Source: Mucilaginibacter sp. KACC 22773 (GTDB lineage: Bacteria; Bacteroidota; Bacteroidia; Sphingobacteriales; Sphingobacteriaceae). Taken from it: DNA of 64,000 nt. Position numbers and translations under genes: made by a program. The DNA lies in assembly GCF_028736215.1 (NCBI RefSeq), contig NZ_CP117883.1, positions 310,001-374,000 on the forward strand. Reading direction: 5' to 3'. The notes beneath the pieces were generated by a model. That model saw only the letters and a list, made by a program, of their open reading frames with translations, made no database searches and was not told where the DNA came from. Each line of letters starts with the position of its first letter. Positions within the stretch are counted from its first letter, which is position 1. Positions 25,441 through 34,481 of the stretch are shown here, in pieces.

Positions 25441-25671
25441 TTAATTACAACCACAGCCACCTCCACTTTTGCCTCCATTGGCACCAGAGCCACCTTCGCG
25501 GTATAATTGGAAACTTTGTTCGAACTTTTGAGACTTTCGGGCCGAAAGTTCCATTTCGGAATCATTGATGCGGCTTTTTTGATATTGCTTAACCGACATA
25601 CATGATTGCAACAAACCCGTAATACACAGGCAAAACACAATAACTCCAATATTTTTTTGGAACTTTTTCAT
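25441..25671 (-). CDS. DUF4266 small lipoprotein, copy 1
   Basis: A 76-aa lipoprotein starting at ATG 25671; the frame is open further upstream but would overlap the thioredoxin gene. The lipobox is LLQSC, giving lipidated Cys24. The core SVKQYQKSRINDSEM matches copy 2. The tail has E59-GG-S62-G-A-N65, then KSGGGCGCN with Cys73 and Cys75. Both copies keep E-x-x-S-G-A-N although neighbouring residues differ, as expected if that motif is functional. It is encoded between the thioredoxin and the first DUF3570 protein. Confidence 0.85.
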   Translation of the reverse strand: MKKFQKNIGVIVFCLCITGLLQSCMSVKQYQKSRINDSEMELSARKSQKFEQSFQLYREGGSGANGGKSGGGCGCN

Positions 25672-25726
25672 ATCAGGGGTTTTATTTATTAAAATATTCA
25701 GGACACATAACCGATGTGTTATCGTA

Positions 25727-26164
25727 TTATTTGCCTGTATTGGCAACTGCGGCAATCTGGTCAACAAACTGATCTGGCGATTCATTAGGAAAACCGTCCC
25801 AGTCTTTTAAAACCTTACCATGCTCATCAACCAAAATGGTGTAGGGGAATTTACCGTCAGGGTTAAATTTATCGGCCAGCGCCTCGTTTAACTTTACCTG
25901 TTCTTTACTAAGCTGATTTTTTTTCTGGCGCGGAAAATCGGCCCTCACCAAAACCAGGTGATCGGCAGCGTAATTTGTAAAGGCATCGTTCTCTAAAATC
26001 TCTTTACGTTCCCTGATACAGGGGCCGCACCAGTCTGATCCGGAGAAGTTTATTAAAATTAGTTTATGTGTTTTTGCAGCCTCATTTGTGGCCTGGCTAT
26101 AATCGCCCAGCCATGTAACGTTGGCAAATAAACCTGCGATCAAGGATATAAATAATAACTTCAT
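25727..26164 (-). CDS. Exported thioredoxin-fold protein
   Basis: A 145-aa periplasmic thioredoxin-like protein with a short signal peptide (about 1-15) and the active site SGSDWCGPC near residues 42-50. The insertion between the active site and the cis-proline segment FPYTILVDEHG is typical of the thioredoxin_7 group. It probably reduces or isomerises disulfides. The DUF4266 lipoproteins next door end in a CxC pair and are obvious candidate partners. It lies 10 bases downstream of the Rieske gene, in the same operon. Confidence 0.88.
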   Translation of the reverse strand: MKLLFISLIAGLFANVTWLGDYSQATNEAAKTHKLILINFSGSDWCGPCIRERKEILENDAFTNYAADHLVLVRADFPRQKKNQLSKEQVKLNEALADKFNPDGKFPYTILVDEHGKVLKDWDGFPNESPDQFVDQIAAVANTGK

Positions 26165-26174
26165 TTTGTTTTAA

Positions 26175-26603
26175 TTATGCGTAAACTCTTAATGATGTGC
26201 CGGTAAGGGCGGTATGATAAGTGGTTAAATTTCTGTTTGCCGGTGAGTTTAAAACAACACCTGCCTCGGTAAACGCCGAACCATGGTTGTTACAGTAAAA
26301 ATGCCCGGCCGAGCCCTGGTATACTAAAGGATAATTTTCATGCGTACATGATAATTGAACAGCAATGTAAGCGCCTGCTGTAGTTCGGGCTACAAGTACC
26401 CCGTTTGACGATAAATACCCACCGTTTGCATTTAAGGCCGAATTTGCCGATGTTGTTAAATCAAGTGTAAAATCAACGCCGGTGGGGCCGGTAGTGCCCG
26501 AGGTAGATGTTGAATCACCTTTTTTGGAGCACCCTATACATGTTATAACAGCTAATGATGCTGCGCTCAATCCGATTGCCGAAAGAAACTCTTTTCTATC
26601 CAT
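26175..26603 (-). CDS. Rieske [2Fe-2S] lipoprotein
   Basis: A 142-aa exported Rieske protein. The cluster-binding motifs are Cys86-T-His88 and Cys104-NN-His107, spaced as in small Rieske ferredoxins. The N-terminus MDRKEFLSAIG followed by a hydrophobic stretch resembles a Tat-type signal and ends at a possible lipidated Cys25 (CIGC). A Ser/Thr/Gly-rich linker precedes the domain. It is the first gene of the minus-strand redox operon with thioredoxin, DUF4266, DUF3570 and ApbE, pointing to an electron-transfer chain outside the cytoplasm. Confidence 0.88.
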   Translation of the reverse strand: MDRKEFLSAIGLSAASLAVITCIGCSKKGDSTSTSGTTGPTGVDFTLDLTTSANSALNANGGYLSSNGVLVARTTAGAYIAVQLSCTHENYPLVYQGSAGHFYCNNHGSAFTEAGVVLNSPANRNLTTYHTALTGTSLRVYA

Positions 26604-26964
26604 TTTGCCTTGTTTAATATTCTAAGTTCTACTTAATCAGCTTAGTAAAGGTGCAGGTACGGATGAATGCCAATATTGTGTCGATTAACCAGCTGACGTT
26701 AATCTTTATACTTCAATATTACCGGCAAAATCTGTAGTTGAAATGAAAATCGAGGTATTTAACAGATTTTAACAACTGCCTGACAATGTGATTACCGCTA
26801 TTTGACAGAAAATATTGCATGCCGCCCCGCTAATTCAAGTTTCCTGAAATAGTTCCGGGAACGATTGCACAGTTTTAGTTGGGGATATTTTTTTTAAATC
26901 GCCTGGTAGTAATTAACCTTGTTTGCTGATTAAACCTGTGCCACCTGTTTTTGTAAACCCAACT
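26604..26964. other. Divergent intergenic region between the Rieske operon and the GH2 gene
   Basis: No gene is seen in these 361 bases. They must hold the promoters of the minus-strand redox operon and the plus-strand GH2 gene. At 26862-26869 the word CGATTGCA matches one half of the LacI-type operators found at 29995, 36381 and 36494, but the other half is absent. Confidence 0.4.
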
Positions 26965-29724
26965 ATGAAAAAGATACTATTGCCATTATTGCTCATGCTT
27001 GTTTGCCTCGATGTTTTTTCGCAGGAAACCATTGTTAAATACCTGTCGGGAACGGATAAAGACCATACCGTACCCTGGGATTTTTACTGCACCGGAGGAA
27101 GAAAAAGCGGCGTATGGACAAAAATCGCGGTACCGTCAAACTGGGAATTACAGGGCTTTGGCAGCTATAACTACGGGCATGACAAGGTTAAAAGCAACGA
27201 GCAGGGGTTGTATAAGCATGATTTTTTTGCAGGTAACCTAACCGGTAAAAAAGTATATATCGTTTTTGAAGGATCGATGACCGATACCAAAGTTACAATT
27301 AACGGCAAGCTGGCCGGGCCGGTACACCAGGGTAGTTTTTATCAGTTTAAATATGATATAACCGGTTTGATAAAGCCCAATGCGCAAAACCTGCTCGAAG
27401 TAACAGTTGATAAAACATCGGCAAACTCATCGGTAAATGATGCCGAGCGCCGCAACAGCGACTTTTGGGTTTTCGGCGGAATTTACCGGCCCGTTTACCT
27501 GGAAATTGTTCCGGAAACTTTTATTGACAGGATGGCGGTAAACGCGAAGGCCGATGGATCCTTCCGCTTAGATGTATATGCTCAAAACTTAAAGGGCGAT
27601 GAGCTGATTGAAGCCCAGGTACAAAACCTTAATGGCCAAAATGTAGGTAAGCCATTTAATGCAAAAGCAAACCTGGCAGCCGACCATGTTGAATTACAAG
27701 CCAATTTTGCTAAACCGCTATTATGGAGTGCCGAGTTCCCTAACTTATACCAGGTTGTGGTTGCTGTAAAAAACAAAACAGGCATTCTTCACAGGGTTAA
27801 ACAAAAATTTGGCTTTCGTACGGTAGAGCTGCGCACCAACGATGGCTTGTATGTAAACGGTGCAAAAATAATGATGAAGGGTAGCGACAGACACAGCTTT
27901 TGGCCCGAAACCGGGCGTACCCTGAGCTATGGCGTTCACTTAATGGATGTGAAGCTGATGAAGGAAATGAACATGAATGCAGTCCGTATGTCGCACTACC
28001 CGCCCGACCGTGATTTTTTGGATGTTTGCGATTCCCTGGGCATATATGCGTTGGATGAGCTTACCGGCTGGCAGGCTAAATACGATACCGTGGTAGGCCG
28101 CAAACTGGTTAAAGAATTGGTAGTACGCGATGTAAACCACCCCTCCATCCTGTTTTGGGATAACGGTAACGAGGGAGGCTTTAACCGGGGGCTTGATAAT
28201 GACTATGCTTTATATGATCCGCAAAAACGTACGGTGATACACCCCTGGGAAAAATTTAACGGCACCGATACTAAACATTACCCTGATTACAATTATATGG
28301 TTAATGCAGCGGCCAACGGACAGGAAGTCTTTTTCCCCACAGAGTTTATGCACGGCCTGTATGATGGCGGCGCTGCAGCCGGGCTTGATGATTTTTGGGC
28401 GCAGATGGTAAAACATCCGCATGGGGCAGGCGGCTTTATCTGGGCTTTTTTAGACGAGGCTGTAATCCGTACCGATAAAAACAACACCTATGATTCTGAC
28501 GGCAACCATGCCCCTGATGGTATTGTTGGGCCGCACCGCGAAAAAGAAGGCAGCTTTTATGCAATAAAAGAAATATGGTCGCCGGTTTATATTAACCCGC
28601 AACCAATTGATGCAGGTTTTGATGGTAAAATAGCTGTCGAAAATCGCTATTCGTTCACAAACCTTAATCAATGCAGTTTTAAGTGGAAACTGGTTAAATT
28701 CCCATCAGCACAAAGTAAAACAACCGATGCTATAGTAACCGCAACGGGCTTACTAAAAACCATTGAGCTTAAACCCGGCGAGAAAGGGACATTGAACTTA
28801 ACACTGCCCGCATCGTGGAAAAAGAATGATGCACTATATCTAACAGCTTACGGGCCGGATAAGCAAGAACTATTTACCTGGAGCTGGGCTATTGGCGCAC
28901 CGGCTGACATTGCCGGCAAAATCGCGTCATCTCCGGCCAAATCGGCTATAAAAACAACCGAGACAGATAAAATATTAACCATCAAATGCGATGGCATCAG
29001 CTATGATTTTGATAAGGTTACGGGTTACATTCAAAAAGTGCGTAAACCGGCAGGCGCAATTTCGTTATCGGGCGGGCCTGTATTGGCCGGTGTTAATACC
29101 CAGTTAAAACAGTTGACACACAAAGCCGATGTCGGCAAATATGTTGTAGAAGCCGATTACCAGGGTGCGGGCTCATTACACGTAACCTGGACTTTCGCTG
29201 CCGGGCACCCTGTTAAACTGGAGTACCAGTACGTGCAACAGGGCGACGCCGATTTTATGGGTATCACCTTCAATTACCCCGAAGAAAAAATTACCGGCAT
29301 GAAATGGCTTGGCCGCGGTCCCTACCGCGTTTGGAAAAACCGGCTGAAAGGCCAGCAGTTTGGCATTTGGCATAAAGCCTATAACAATACTATTACCGGC
29401 GAAACCTGGGGATACCCGGAATTTAAAGGTTACCATGCCGAAGTTAACTGGGTAACTATCGAAAATAAGGAGTCGCCGTTTACCGTTTATTCTGCCGATA
29501 AAAACACTTACCTGCAAATGCTGCACCCGGCAAGGGAAAAAGATGCGCTGAGCAATAACAATGTGGAGCCGGCTTTTCCTGAAGGAAGTATCGGATTTTT
29601 AAATGCCATTGCACCCATCGGCACCAAATTTCAGCCGGCAAAAGTAATGGGGCCACAAAGCCAAACCAACCATGCCAGCGGCGATAAGATAAGCGGAATA
29701 CTTTGGTTTGATTTTATACATTGA
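26965..29724 (+). CDS. Secreted glycoside hydrolase family 2 protein (beta-galactosidase-like)
   Basis: A 919-aa exported GH2 enzyme. The signal peptide is MKKILLPLLLMLVCLDVFSQ, which decides the start at ATG 26965. An N-terminal sugar-binding jelly roll (KIAVPSNWELQGFGSYNYG), an immunoglobulin-like domain, and a TIM barrel follow, with acid/base Glu403 in DNGNEGGF and nucleophile Glu460 in FPTEFMHG. A long C-terminal beta region follows. GH2 covers beta-galactosidase, beta-glucuronidase, beta-mannosidase and others; the WLGRGPYRVWKNR motif near the end is of the large beta-galactosidase type. It stands directly before the xylan-type locus and may belong to it. Confidence 0.88.
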   Translation: MKKILLPLLLMLVCLDVFSQETIVKYLSGTDKDHTVPWDFYCTGGRKSGVWTKIAVPSNWELQGFGSYNYGHDKVKSNEQGLYKHDFFAGNLTGKKVYIVFEGSMTDTKVTINGKLAGPVHQGSFYQFKYDITGLIKPNAQNLLEVTVDKTSANSSVNDAERRNSDFWVFGGIYRPVYLEIVPETFIDRMAVNAKADGSFRLDVYAQNLKGDELIEAQVQNLNGQNVGKPFNAKANLAADHVELQANFAKPLLWSAEFPNLYQVVVAVKNKTGILHRVKQKFGFRTVELRTNDGLYVNGAKIMMKGSDRHSFWPETGRTLSYGVHLMDVKLMKEMNMNAVRMSHYPPDRDFLDVCDSLGIYALDELTGWQAKYDTVVGRKLVKELVVRDVNHPSILFWDNGNEGGFNRGLDNDYALYDPQKRTVIHPWEKFNGTDTKHYPDYNYMVNAAANGQEVFFPTEFMHGLYDGGAAAGLDDFWAQMVKHPHGAGGFIWAFLDEAVIRTDKNNTYDSDGNHAPDGIVGPHREKEGSFYAIKEIWSPVYINPQPIDAGFDGKIAVENRYSFTNLNQCSFKWKLVKFPSAQSKTTDAIVTATGLLKTIELKPGEKGTLNLTLPASWKKNDALYLTAYGPDKQELFTWSWAIGAPADIAGKIASSPAKSAIKTTETDKILTIKCDGISYDFDKVTGYIQKVRKPAGAISLSGGPVLAGVNTQLKQLTHKADVGKYVVEADYQGAGSLHVTWTFAAGHPVKLEYQYVQQGDADFMGITFNYPEEKITGMKWLGRGPYRVWKNRLKGQQFGIWHKAYNNTITGETWGYPEFKGYHAEVNWVTIENKESPFTVYSADKNTYLQMLHPAREKDALSNNNVEPAFPEGSIGFLNAIAPIGTKFQPAKVMGPQSQTNHASGDKISGILWFDFIH

Positions 29725-29780
29725 GCCTTATGAAGCTGGATTTAGTCGGTTATCAAGTTGTTGCTTCTAATGAGGCACAA

Positions 29781-29940
29781 AACCCGCGAATTCTGAAGGA
29801 GGAATGACATTCAAAAATAAAAGACTGTCATGCTGAGGAACGAAGCATCTCGCGAACTTTTCTATCGGTCATGCACAGCTGACAGATCCTTCGTACCTCA
29901 GGATGACAGGAAAGTTAACTATGTCATAGGTAGGTACGAA
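29781..29940 (-). repeat. Dispersed hairpin repeat A, copy 3
   Basis: The reverse complement carries the same ordered words as copies 1 and 2: GTCATCCTGAGG, ACGAAGGATC, GTGCATGACCGATAGAAAAG, TTCGCGA, CTTCGTTCCTCAGCATGAC, AGTCTTTTATTTT and GTCATTCCTCCTTCAGAATT. It lies between the GH2 stop and the operator at 29995. Confidence 0.75.
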
Positions 29941-29994
29941 GACAACCGACCGCAGGGTCAATAACATGGTTGTTTTGAGCAATAACGTAAAAAA

Positions 29995-30020
29995 GATTTG
30001 TGCAATCGATTGCACAAATC
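29995..30020. promoter_or_regulatory. LacI-type operator, 26-bp perfect palindrome (site O1)
   Basis: A perfect palindrome centred on TGCAATCGATTGCA. It extends by A/T runs to 29989-30026. The start codon of the esterase operon is 58 bases downstream. The core matches sites at 36381 and 36494 beside the lacI gene. A terminator role is possible because a T run follows, but the shared core argues for an operator. Confidence 0.7.
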
Positions 30021-30077
30021 TTTTTTTATTTGTTACTTCGTAAAAGTAAACCTCCAGACTAAAAGTTCCCGCAAATT

Positions 30078-32018
30078 ATGAAATCAGTGAAGCTATTGCT
30101 TATCGCGCTGTGCGCCAGTTTTATACTGCCCACTTATGCTTTGGTGCGGCTGCCGCAGCTGGTTGCAAACGGCATGGTGCTACAGCGCAATGCACATGTG
30201 AATATCTGGGGATGGGCGGAGGCAGGCGAAAAGATCAGCATTGAATTTCAGCATAAGGTTTTCCGTACGGTTACCGATAAAAATGGCTCATGGAAAGTGG
30301 TTTTACCGGCAATGCCTGCCGGCGGACCTTACACAATGGATATACAGGGCACCAATCATATCTCCATCAGCGATATTTTAATTGGCGATGTTTGGTTTTG
30401 CTCGGGCCAATCAAATATGGCTTTACAAATGGAGCGGGTAAAGGAAAAATACCCCGATGAGATAGCAACTGCCAATTACCCGCAAATCAGGAACTTTTTT
30501 GTAAAAACCGAAGCCGATGTAACCAAACAGCACACCAACCTGTTGCCCGGGAAATGGGTAAAGGCCGATCGGGAAACGGTGCTGGGTTTCGGCGCTACCT
30601 CCTGGTTTTTTGCCAAGCGGCTTTATCAAAAATACCATGTGCCAATAGGTATCATTAACTCAAGCGTAGGCGGCACACCCATAGAAGCCTGGATTAGTGA
30701 ACAAGGACTCATGGATATCAAACCCTATAACGACAGGGTAAAGCAATTTGGCAATGCCGTTTTTATAGATAGCGTTTTAAAAAAGCATTTGCCGCCTAAT
30801 AATCCGCTCAATACATCAGCGCTCGGAATTGACAAGGGCTTAACAGAAAATAAACCGTGGTACGATACCGCCTACATACCGCATAACTGGCACCATTACT
30901 GGCTCCCCGGTTACTGGGCCGACCAGGGCATTAAAGGCCTGAATGGCGTGGTGTGGTTTCGTAAAGAAGTTAACCTGCCGGCATCTTTTGATGGCAAAGC
31001 AGCCAAATTGTTTTTAGGGAGGATAATTGATGCCGATCAAACTTATGTCAATGGCAGGCTTGTAGGCAGCATTACCTACCAGTATCCGCCCCGGCGTTAT
31101 GATGTGCCTGCAGGTTTGCTAAAATCGGGCAAAAATGTAATAGTTGTGCGTGTGGTAAACACTGCCGGCAAAGGCGGTTTTGTGCCCGATAAAAGATATT
31201 ACCTGGGCGTAGCGGCCGACACCATCGACCTGCGCGGCGATTGGCAATATAAAGTAGGGCAAGTGTTTGAGCCGGTTAAGCCCGTTGCCGAATTTATTGC
31301 CCAAAATGAACCGACCGGCCTTTACAATACCATGGTTGCGCCGGTTATTAACTACACCATCAAAGGCCTGGCCTGGTACCAGGGCGAAAGTAACGCCAAT
31401 AGCGCAAAAGCATACGGCGTTTTATTAAAAGCCCTTATTGCCGACTGGTGCGATAAATGGCAGCAGGGCAACCTTCCGTTTGTATATGCCCAGCTCCCTA
31501 ATTTTAACGAGGCGCAATACGCGCCGGCCGAAAGTGATTGGGCTATGTTGCGGGAGGGACAACTGGAGGCGCTTGCCTTACCCGGCACAGGCATGGCTGT
31601 AAACATTGATGCAGGCGAATGGAACGATATTCATCCGCTTGATAAAAAAACGGTAGGCGAGCGCCTGGCCATAGCTGCCCAAAATGTGGCTTATGGTGAT
31701 AGCAATGTAATCCCTTGCGGCCCGGTTTATCAATCGGCACGGGTAGATGGTAATAAAATTGAACTGACTTTTAAATACACAGGCACCGGGCTTGTTGCTA
31801 AAAATGGGGATGAACTATCGCAATTTGCTATAGCCGGTGCCGATAAAAAGTTTGTTTGGGCCAGTGCCGTTATTAAGGGCGATAAAGTGTTGGTATGGAG
31901 TGATAAGATACCAACGCCATTATATGTAAGGTATGCCTGGGCCGATAACCCCGATGGAGCCAACCTGTATAACAAAGAAGGTTTGCCTGCATCGCCTTTC
32001 CGTACTGATAAACCATAA
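30078..32018 (+). CDS. Exported SASA-family carbohydrate esterase (sialate O-acetylesterase type)
   Basis: A 646-aa protein with a signal peptide to about residue 21. The SGNH-type esterase domain is split: catalytic Ser112 in FCSGQSNM and the catalytic His in WNDIHPLDK near residue 520, with the second block MVAPVINYTIKGLAWYQGESNA. Between them lies a GH2-like sugar-binding jelly roll (about 275-400). Family members remove O-acetyl groups from sialic acids or xylan. With CE15, CE4 and GH67 genes around it, acetyl-xylan is the likely substrate here. It is the first gene of the three-gene operon behind operator 29995. Confidence 0.87.
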   Translation: MKSVKLLLIALCASFILPTYALVRLPQLVANGMVLQRNAHVNIWGWAEAGEKISIEFQHKVFRTVTDKNGSWKVVLPAMPAGGPYTMDIQGTNHISISDILIGDVWFCSGQSNMALQMERVKEKYPDEIATANYPQIRNFFVKTEADVTKQHTNLLPGKWVKADRETVLGFGATSWFFAKRLYQKYHVPIGIINSSVGGTPIEAWISEQGLMDIKPYNDRVKQFGNAVFIDSVLKKHLPPNNPLNTSALGIDKGLTENKPWYDTAYIPHNWHHYWLPGYWADQGIKGLNGVVWFRKEVNLPASFDGKAAKLFLGRIIDADQTYVNGRLVGSITYQYPPRRYDVPAGLLKSGKNVIVVRVVNTAGKGGFVPDKRYYLGVAADTIDLRGDWQYKVGQVFEPVKPVAEFIAQNEPTGLYNTMVAPVINYTIKGLAWYQGESNANSAKAYGVLLKALIADWCDKWQQGNLPFVYAQLPNFNEAQYAPAESDWAMLREGQLEALALPGTGMAVNIDAGEWNDIHPLDKKTVGERLAIAAQNVAYGDSNVIPCGPVYQSARVDGNKIELTFKYTGTGLVAKNGDELSQFAIAGADKKFVWASAVIKGDKVLVWSDKIPTPLYVRYAWADNPDGANLYNKEGLPASPFRTDKP

Positions 32019-32039
32019 TTCACCATAAAATCCGTAAAA

Positions 32040-33569
32040 ATGAAAACTGCCATTTTCTTTTTTTTACTCGCATTACCCGTAGTAGTTAGTGCCCAAAGCC
32101 CGGCCCCGGTAAATTTTACGGCCGAACAGGATCATCAGAATATGATGAAACAGTTGGGTATTAAAACATTGCGTAATGGCCCAAGTGGTGATGAAAATGC
32201 CCCCAACCACGCTAACTATGATGAGGCCTTAGCCAACCCTTTCCCCGGTTTACCGGATGCCCTTACCCTTAAAAATGGTAAAAAAGTAACCACTGCCGAT
32301 GTATGGTGGAAACAACGCCGCCCCGAAATTATAGAGGATATGGAGCGTGAAGTTTACGGCAGGATACCGGCTAATGTACCCAAAGTAACCTGGACGGTTA
32401 AGGTAACCGACAAAGAACGTGTAGGTTTTTATCCCGTAATAGCCAAACAGCTGATAGGTCATGTTGATAATACCGCATGCCCCTCAATCAACGTCAACAT
32501 TGAAATGACACTTGTGCTGCCGGCCTTTGCCAAGGGCCCTGTTCCGGTACTAATGATGTTTGCCCGCAGCGCGCTTCCGGCGCCGGCGCAACCATCTCCT
32601 GCTGACCTGGAAAAGATAAACAGCGCTTTGAAGGAGTTACTTGTAAAAGAACACCCGGAGCTGAAAGCCATTTTTGAGCAATATCCCGCTTATAACCCTG
32701 TCGCAGAGCAATCGCCGTTTGGGCCGGGCGGTTTCCCGGTAATAAAGGGCGATCCGCCTACGGCCATGCAGCTGATAGCCAATGGCTGGGGTTATGTGCT
32801 GATTGATCCTTCATCGATACAGGCAGATAATGCCGAAGGGCTTACCAGGGGTATAATTGGCCTGGTAAATAAAGGGCAGCCCCGTAAACCCGAGGATTGG
32901 GGTGCCTTACGCGCATGGTCATGGGGCGCAGCAAGGGCTTTGGATTACCTGGAGACCGAAGCCGCCGTTGATGCCAAACACGTAGGCATTGAAGGGGTAT
33001 CGCGCTATGGCAAAGCCGCTTTGGTGACACTTGCTTTTGAGCGGCGCTTTGCCATGGGCCTCATCGGTTCGTCTGGCGAGGGTGGCGCCAAATTACACCG
33101 CCGCAATTTTGGTGAAGCGGTTGAAAGTTTAACCGGCGGCGAGTATTATTGGATGGCAGGTAACTTTATGAAATACGGGGCCAGCGAGGCCACCTTTGGC
33201 GCTAAAACAGCTAAGGACTTACCCGTAGATGCGCATGAACTGATAGCCCTTTGCGCGCCAAGGCTTACATTTATCAGCTACGGCATTCCCGAACAGGGCG
33301 ACGCCAAGTGGCTGGATCAGCAGGGGAGTTATATGGCTACCGTTGCAGCCGGGGCGGTTTTTAAATTACTGGGGGTAAAAGACATTGGCGTATCAAACGA
33401 TTATAAAACAGAAAAAATGCCGCCCGTAAACACCGGGATGCTGGACGGGGCATTGGCCTGGCGGCAGCACGACGGCGGCCATACCGATGCGCCAAACGTA
33501 AAATACTTTATTGCCTGGGCTAAAAAAATGATGGAACAGGAGAAGGCAGGTAATCCCGCAGCTAAATAA
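32040..33569 (+). CDS. Glucuronoyl methylesterase-like enzyme (CE15)
   Basis: A 509-aa exported alpha/beta hydrolase with a signal peptide (about 1-18, ending VSAQ). The CE15 hallmark EGVSRYGKAAL gives nucleophile Ser321, and the catalytic His481 lies in HDGGHTDAPN. CE15 enzymes split the ester between 4-O-methyl-glucuronate side chains of xylan and lignin alcohols. The GH67 alpha-glucuronidase encoded at 36640 would act on the freed glucuronate, so the two fit one pathway. It follows the SASA esterase by 21 bases. Expected to act in the periplasm or at the surface. Confidence 0.9.
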   Translation: MKTAIFFFLLALPVVVSAQSPAPVNFTAEQDHQNMMKQLGIKTLRNGPSGDENAPNHANYDEALANPFPGLPDALTLKNGKKVTTADVWWKQRRPEIIEDMEREVYGRIPANVPKVTWTVKVTDKERVGFYPVIAKQLIGHVDNTACPSINVNIEMTLVLPAFAKGPVPVLMMFARSALPAPAQPSPADLEKINSALKELLVKEHPELKAIFEQYPAYNPVAEQSPFGPGGFPVIKGDPPTAMQLIANGWGYVLIDPSSIQADNAEGLTRGIIGLVNKGQPRKPEDWGALRAWSWGAARALDYLETEAAVDAKHVGIEGVSRYGKAALVTLAFERRFAMGLIGSSGEGGAKLHRRNFGEAVESLTGGEYYWMAGNFMKYGASEATFGAKTAKDLPVDAHELIALCAPRLTFISYGIPEQGDAKWLDQQGSYMATVAAGAVFKLLGVKDIGVSNDYKTEKMPPVNTGMLDGALAWRQHDGGHTDAPNVKYFIAWAKKMMEQEKAGNPAAK

Positions 33570-33593
33570 CCAAATCAAAAAACGGAATATTAA

Positions 33594-34391
33594 ATGAAAC
33601 CAGTCAAATACGCCATCCTGTTTTTTTTACTACTGTTTGCGCTAATTTCAAGGTCGCAGGATAAGCCCTTGTGGAATAATAAACAGTGCGCGGTTGTATT
33701 AACCTACGATGACGCAATCAATGTTGACCTTGATAACGTACTGCCTGCGCTCGACTCGCTCAACTTGAAAGGAACATTTTACCTTATCGGCTCATCGCCG
33801 GTTGTGGTAAACCGGATGGCAGAATGGCGAAAAGCTGCGGCGCATGGCCACGAGTTGGGCAATCATTCCCTGTATCACCCCTGCGATGGCAGTTTGCCCG
33901 GCCGCGGGTTTGTAACCGCCGAAACCGACCTGAGCAAATACTCGCTTGACCGTGCCGTTAAAGAAATAAAAGCAACCAATACCCTGCTTAAAGCGATTGA
34001 CGGCAAAACGGCGCGTACCTTTGCATTCCCATGCGGCGATCTTAAAATAGGGGATAAATATTTTTACGATTACCTTAAAAATGATTTTGCAGGCGCACGG
34101 GGCGTTGCCCCAGGACTACAGACATTAAAACAGGTAAACCTGGATAACATTGATAGTTTCATGATTAACGGGCAATCTGCCGATTATTTGATTAACCTGG
34201 TTAAACAGGCCATGCAATCGCGCACTTTGCTGGTGTTTTTGTTTCATGGTGTTGGGGGCGGGCACAATCTTAACGTCAGCCTGGATGCCCACAGTAAGTT
34301 GCTGCACTACCTTAAACAACACCAAAAGGACATTTGGGTTGCCCCAATGGTTGATGTTGCCACTTACATCAAAAGCGGCCAGCAAAAATGA
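33594..34391 (+). CDS. Polysaccharide deacetylase (CE4/NodB fold)
   Basis: A 265-aa exported protein with a signal peptide to about residue 22. The NodB metal triad is visible: Asp39-Asp40 in LTYDDAIN, then His91 and His95 in NHSLYHPC. Later motifs RTFAFPCGD and VFLFHGVGG complete the domain. CE4 enzymes deacetylate xylan, chitin or peptidoglycan; within this operon acetyl-xylan or xylo-oligosaccharide is the likely target. It lies 24 bases after the CE15 gene and ends the operon. A small hairpin follows at 34400-34415. Confidence 0.87.
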   Translation: MKPVKYAILFFLLLFALISRSQDKPLWNNKQCAVVLTYDDAINVDLDNVLPALDSLNLKGTFYLIGSSPVVVNRMAEWRKAAAHGHELGNHSLYHPCDGSLPGRGFVTAETDLSKYSLDRAVKEIKATNTLLKAIDGKTARTFAFPCGDLKIGDKYFYDYLKNDFAGARGVAPGLQTLKQVNLDNIDSFMINGQSADYLINLVKQAMQSRTLLVFLFHGVGGGHNLNVSLDAHSKLLHYLKQHQKDIWVAPMVDVATYIKSGQQK

Positions 34392-34399
34392 TAAGCCTG

Positions 34400-34415
34400 C
34401 TGCCCAATCGGGCAG
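34400..34415 (+). terminator. Small GC hairpin after the deacetylase gene
   Basis: CTGCCC-AATC-GGGCAG is a perfect 6-base stem, 9 bases after the stop. No T run follows beyond GTTTG, so termination is uncertain. Confidence 0.4.
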
Positions 34416-34481
34416 GTTTGCAAATGTGTGCTGATATAACAAATTTGAATAATAGGCGCGAAGGCAGCAAGGTGAAATAAA

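Noticed and set aside
29989..30026. 38-bp palindrome read as a rho-independent terminator
   Set aside because: A T run follows, but the nearest upstream gene ends 265 bases away and the core is shared with sites beside lacI, so an operator is more likely. Both roles remain possible.
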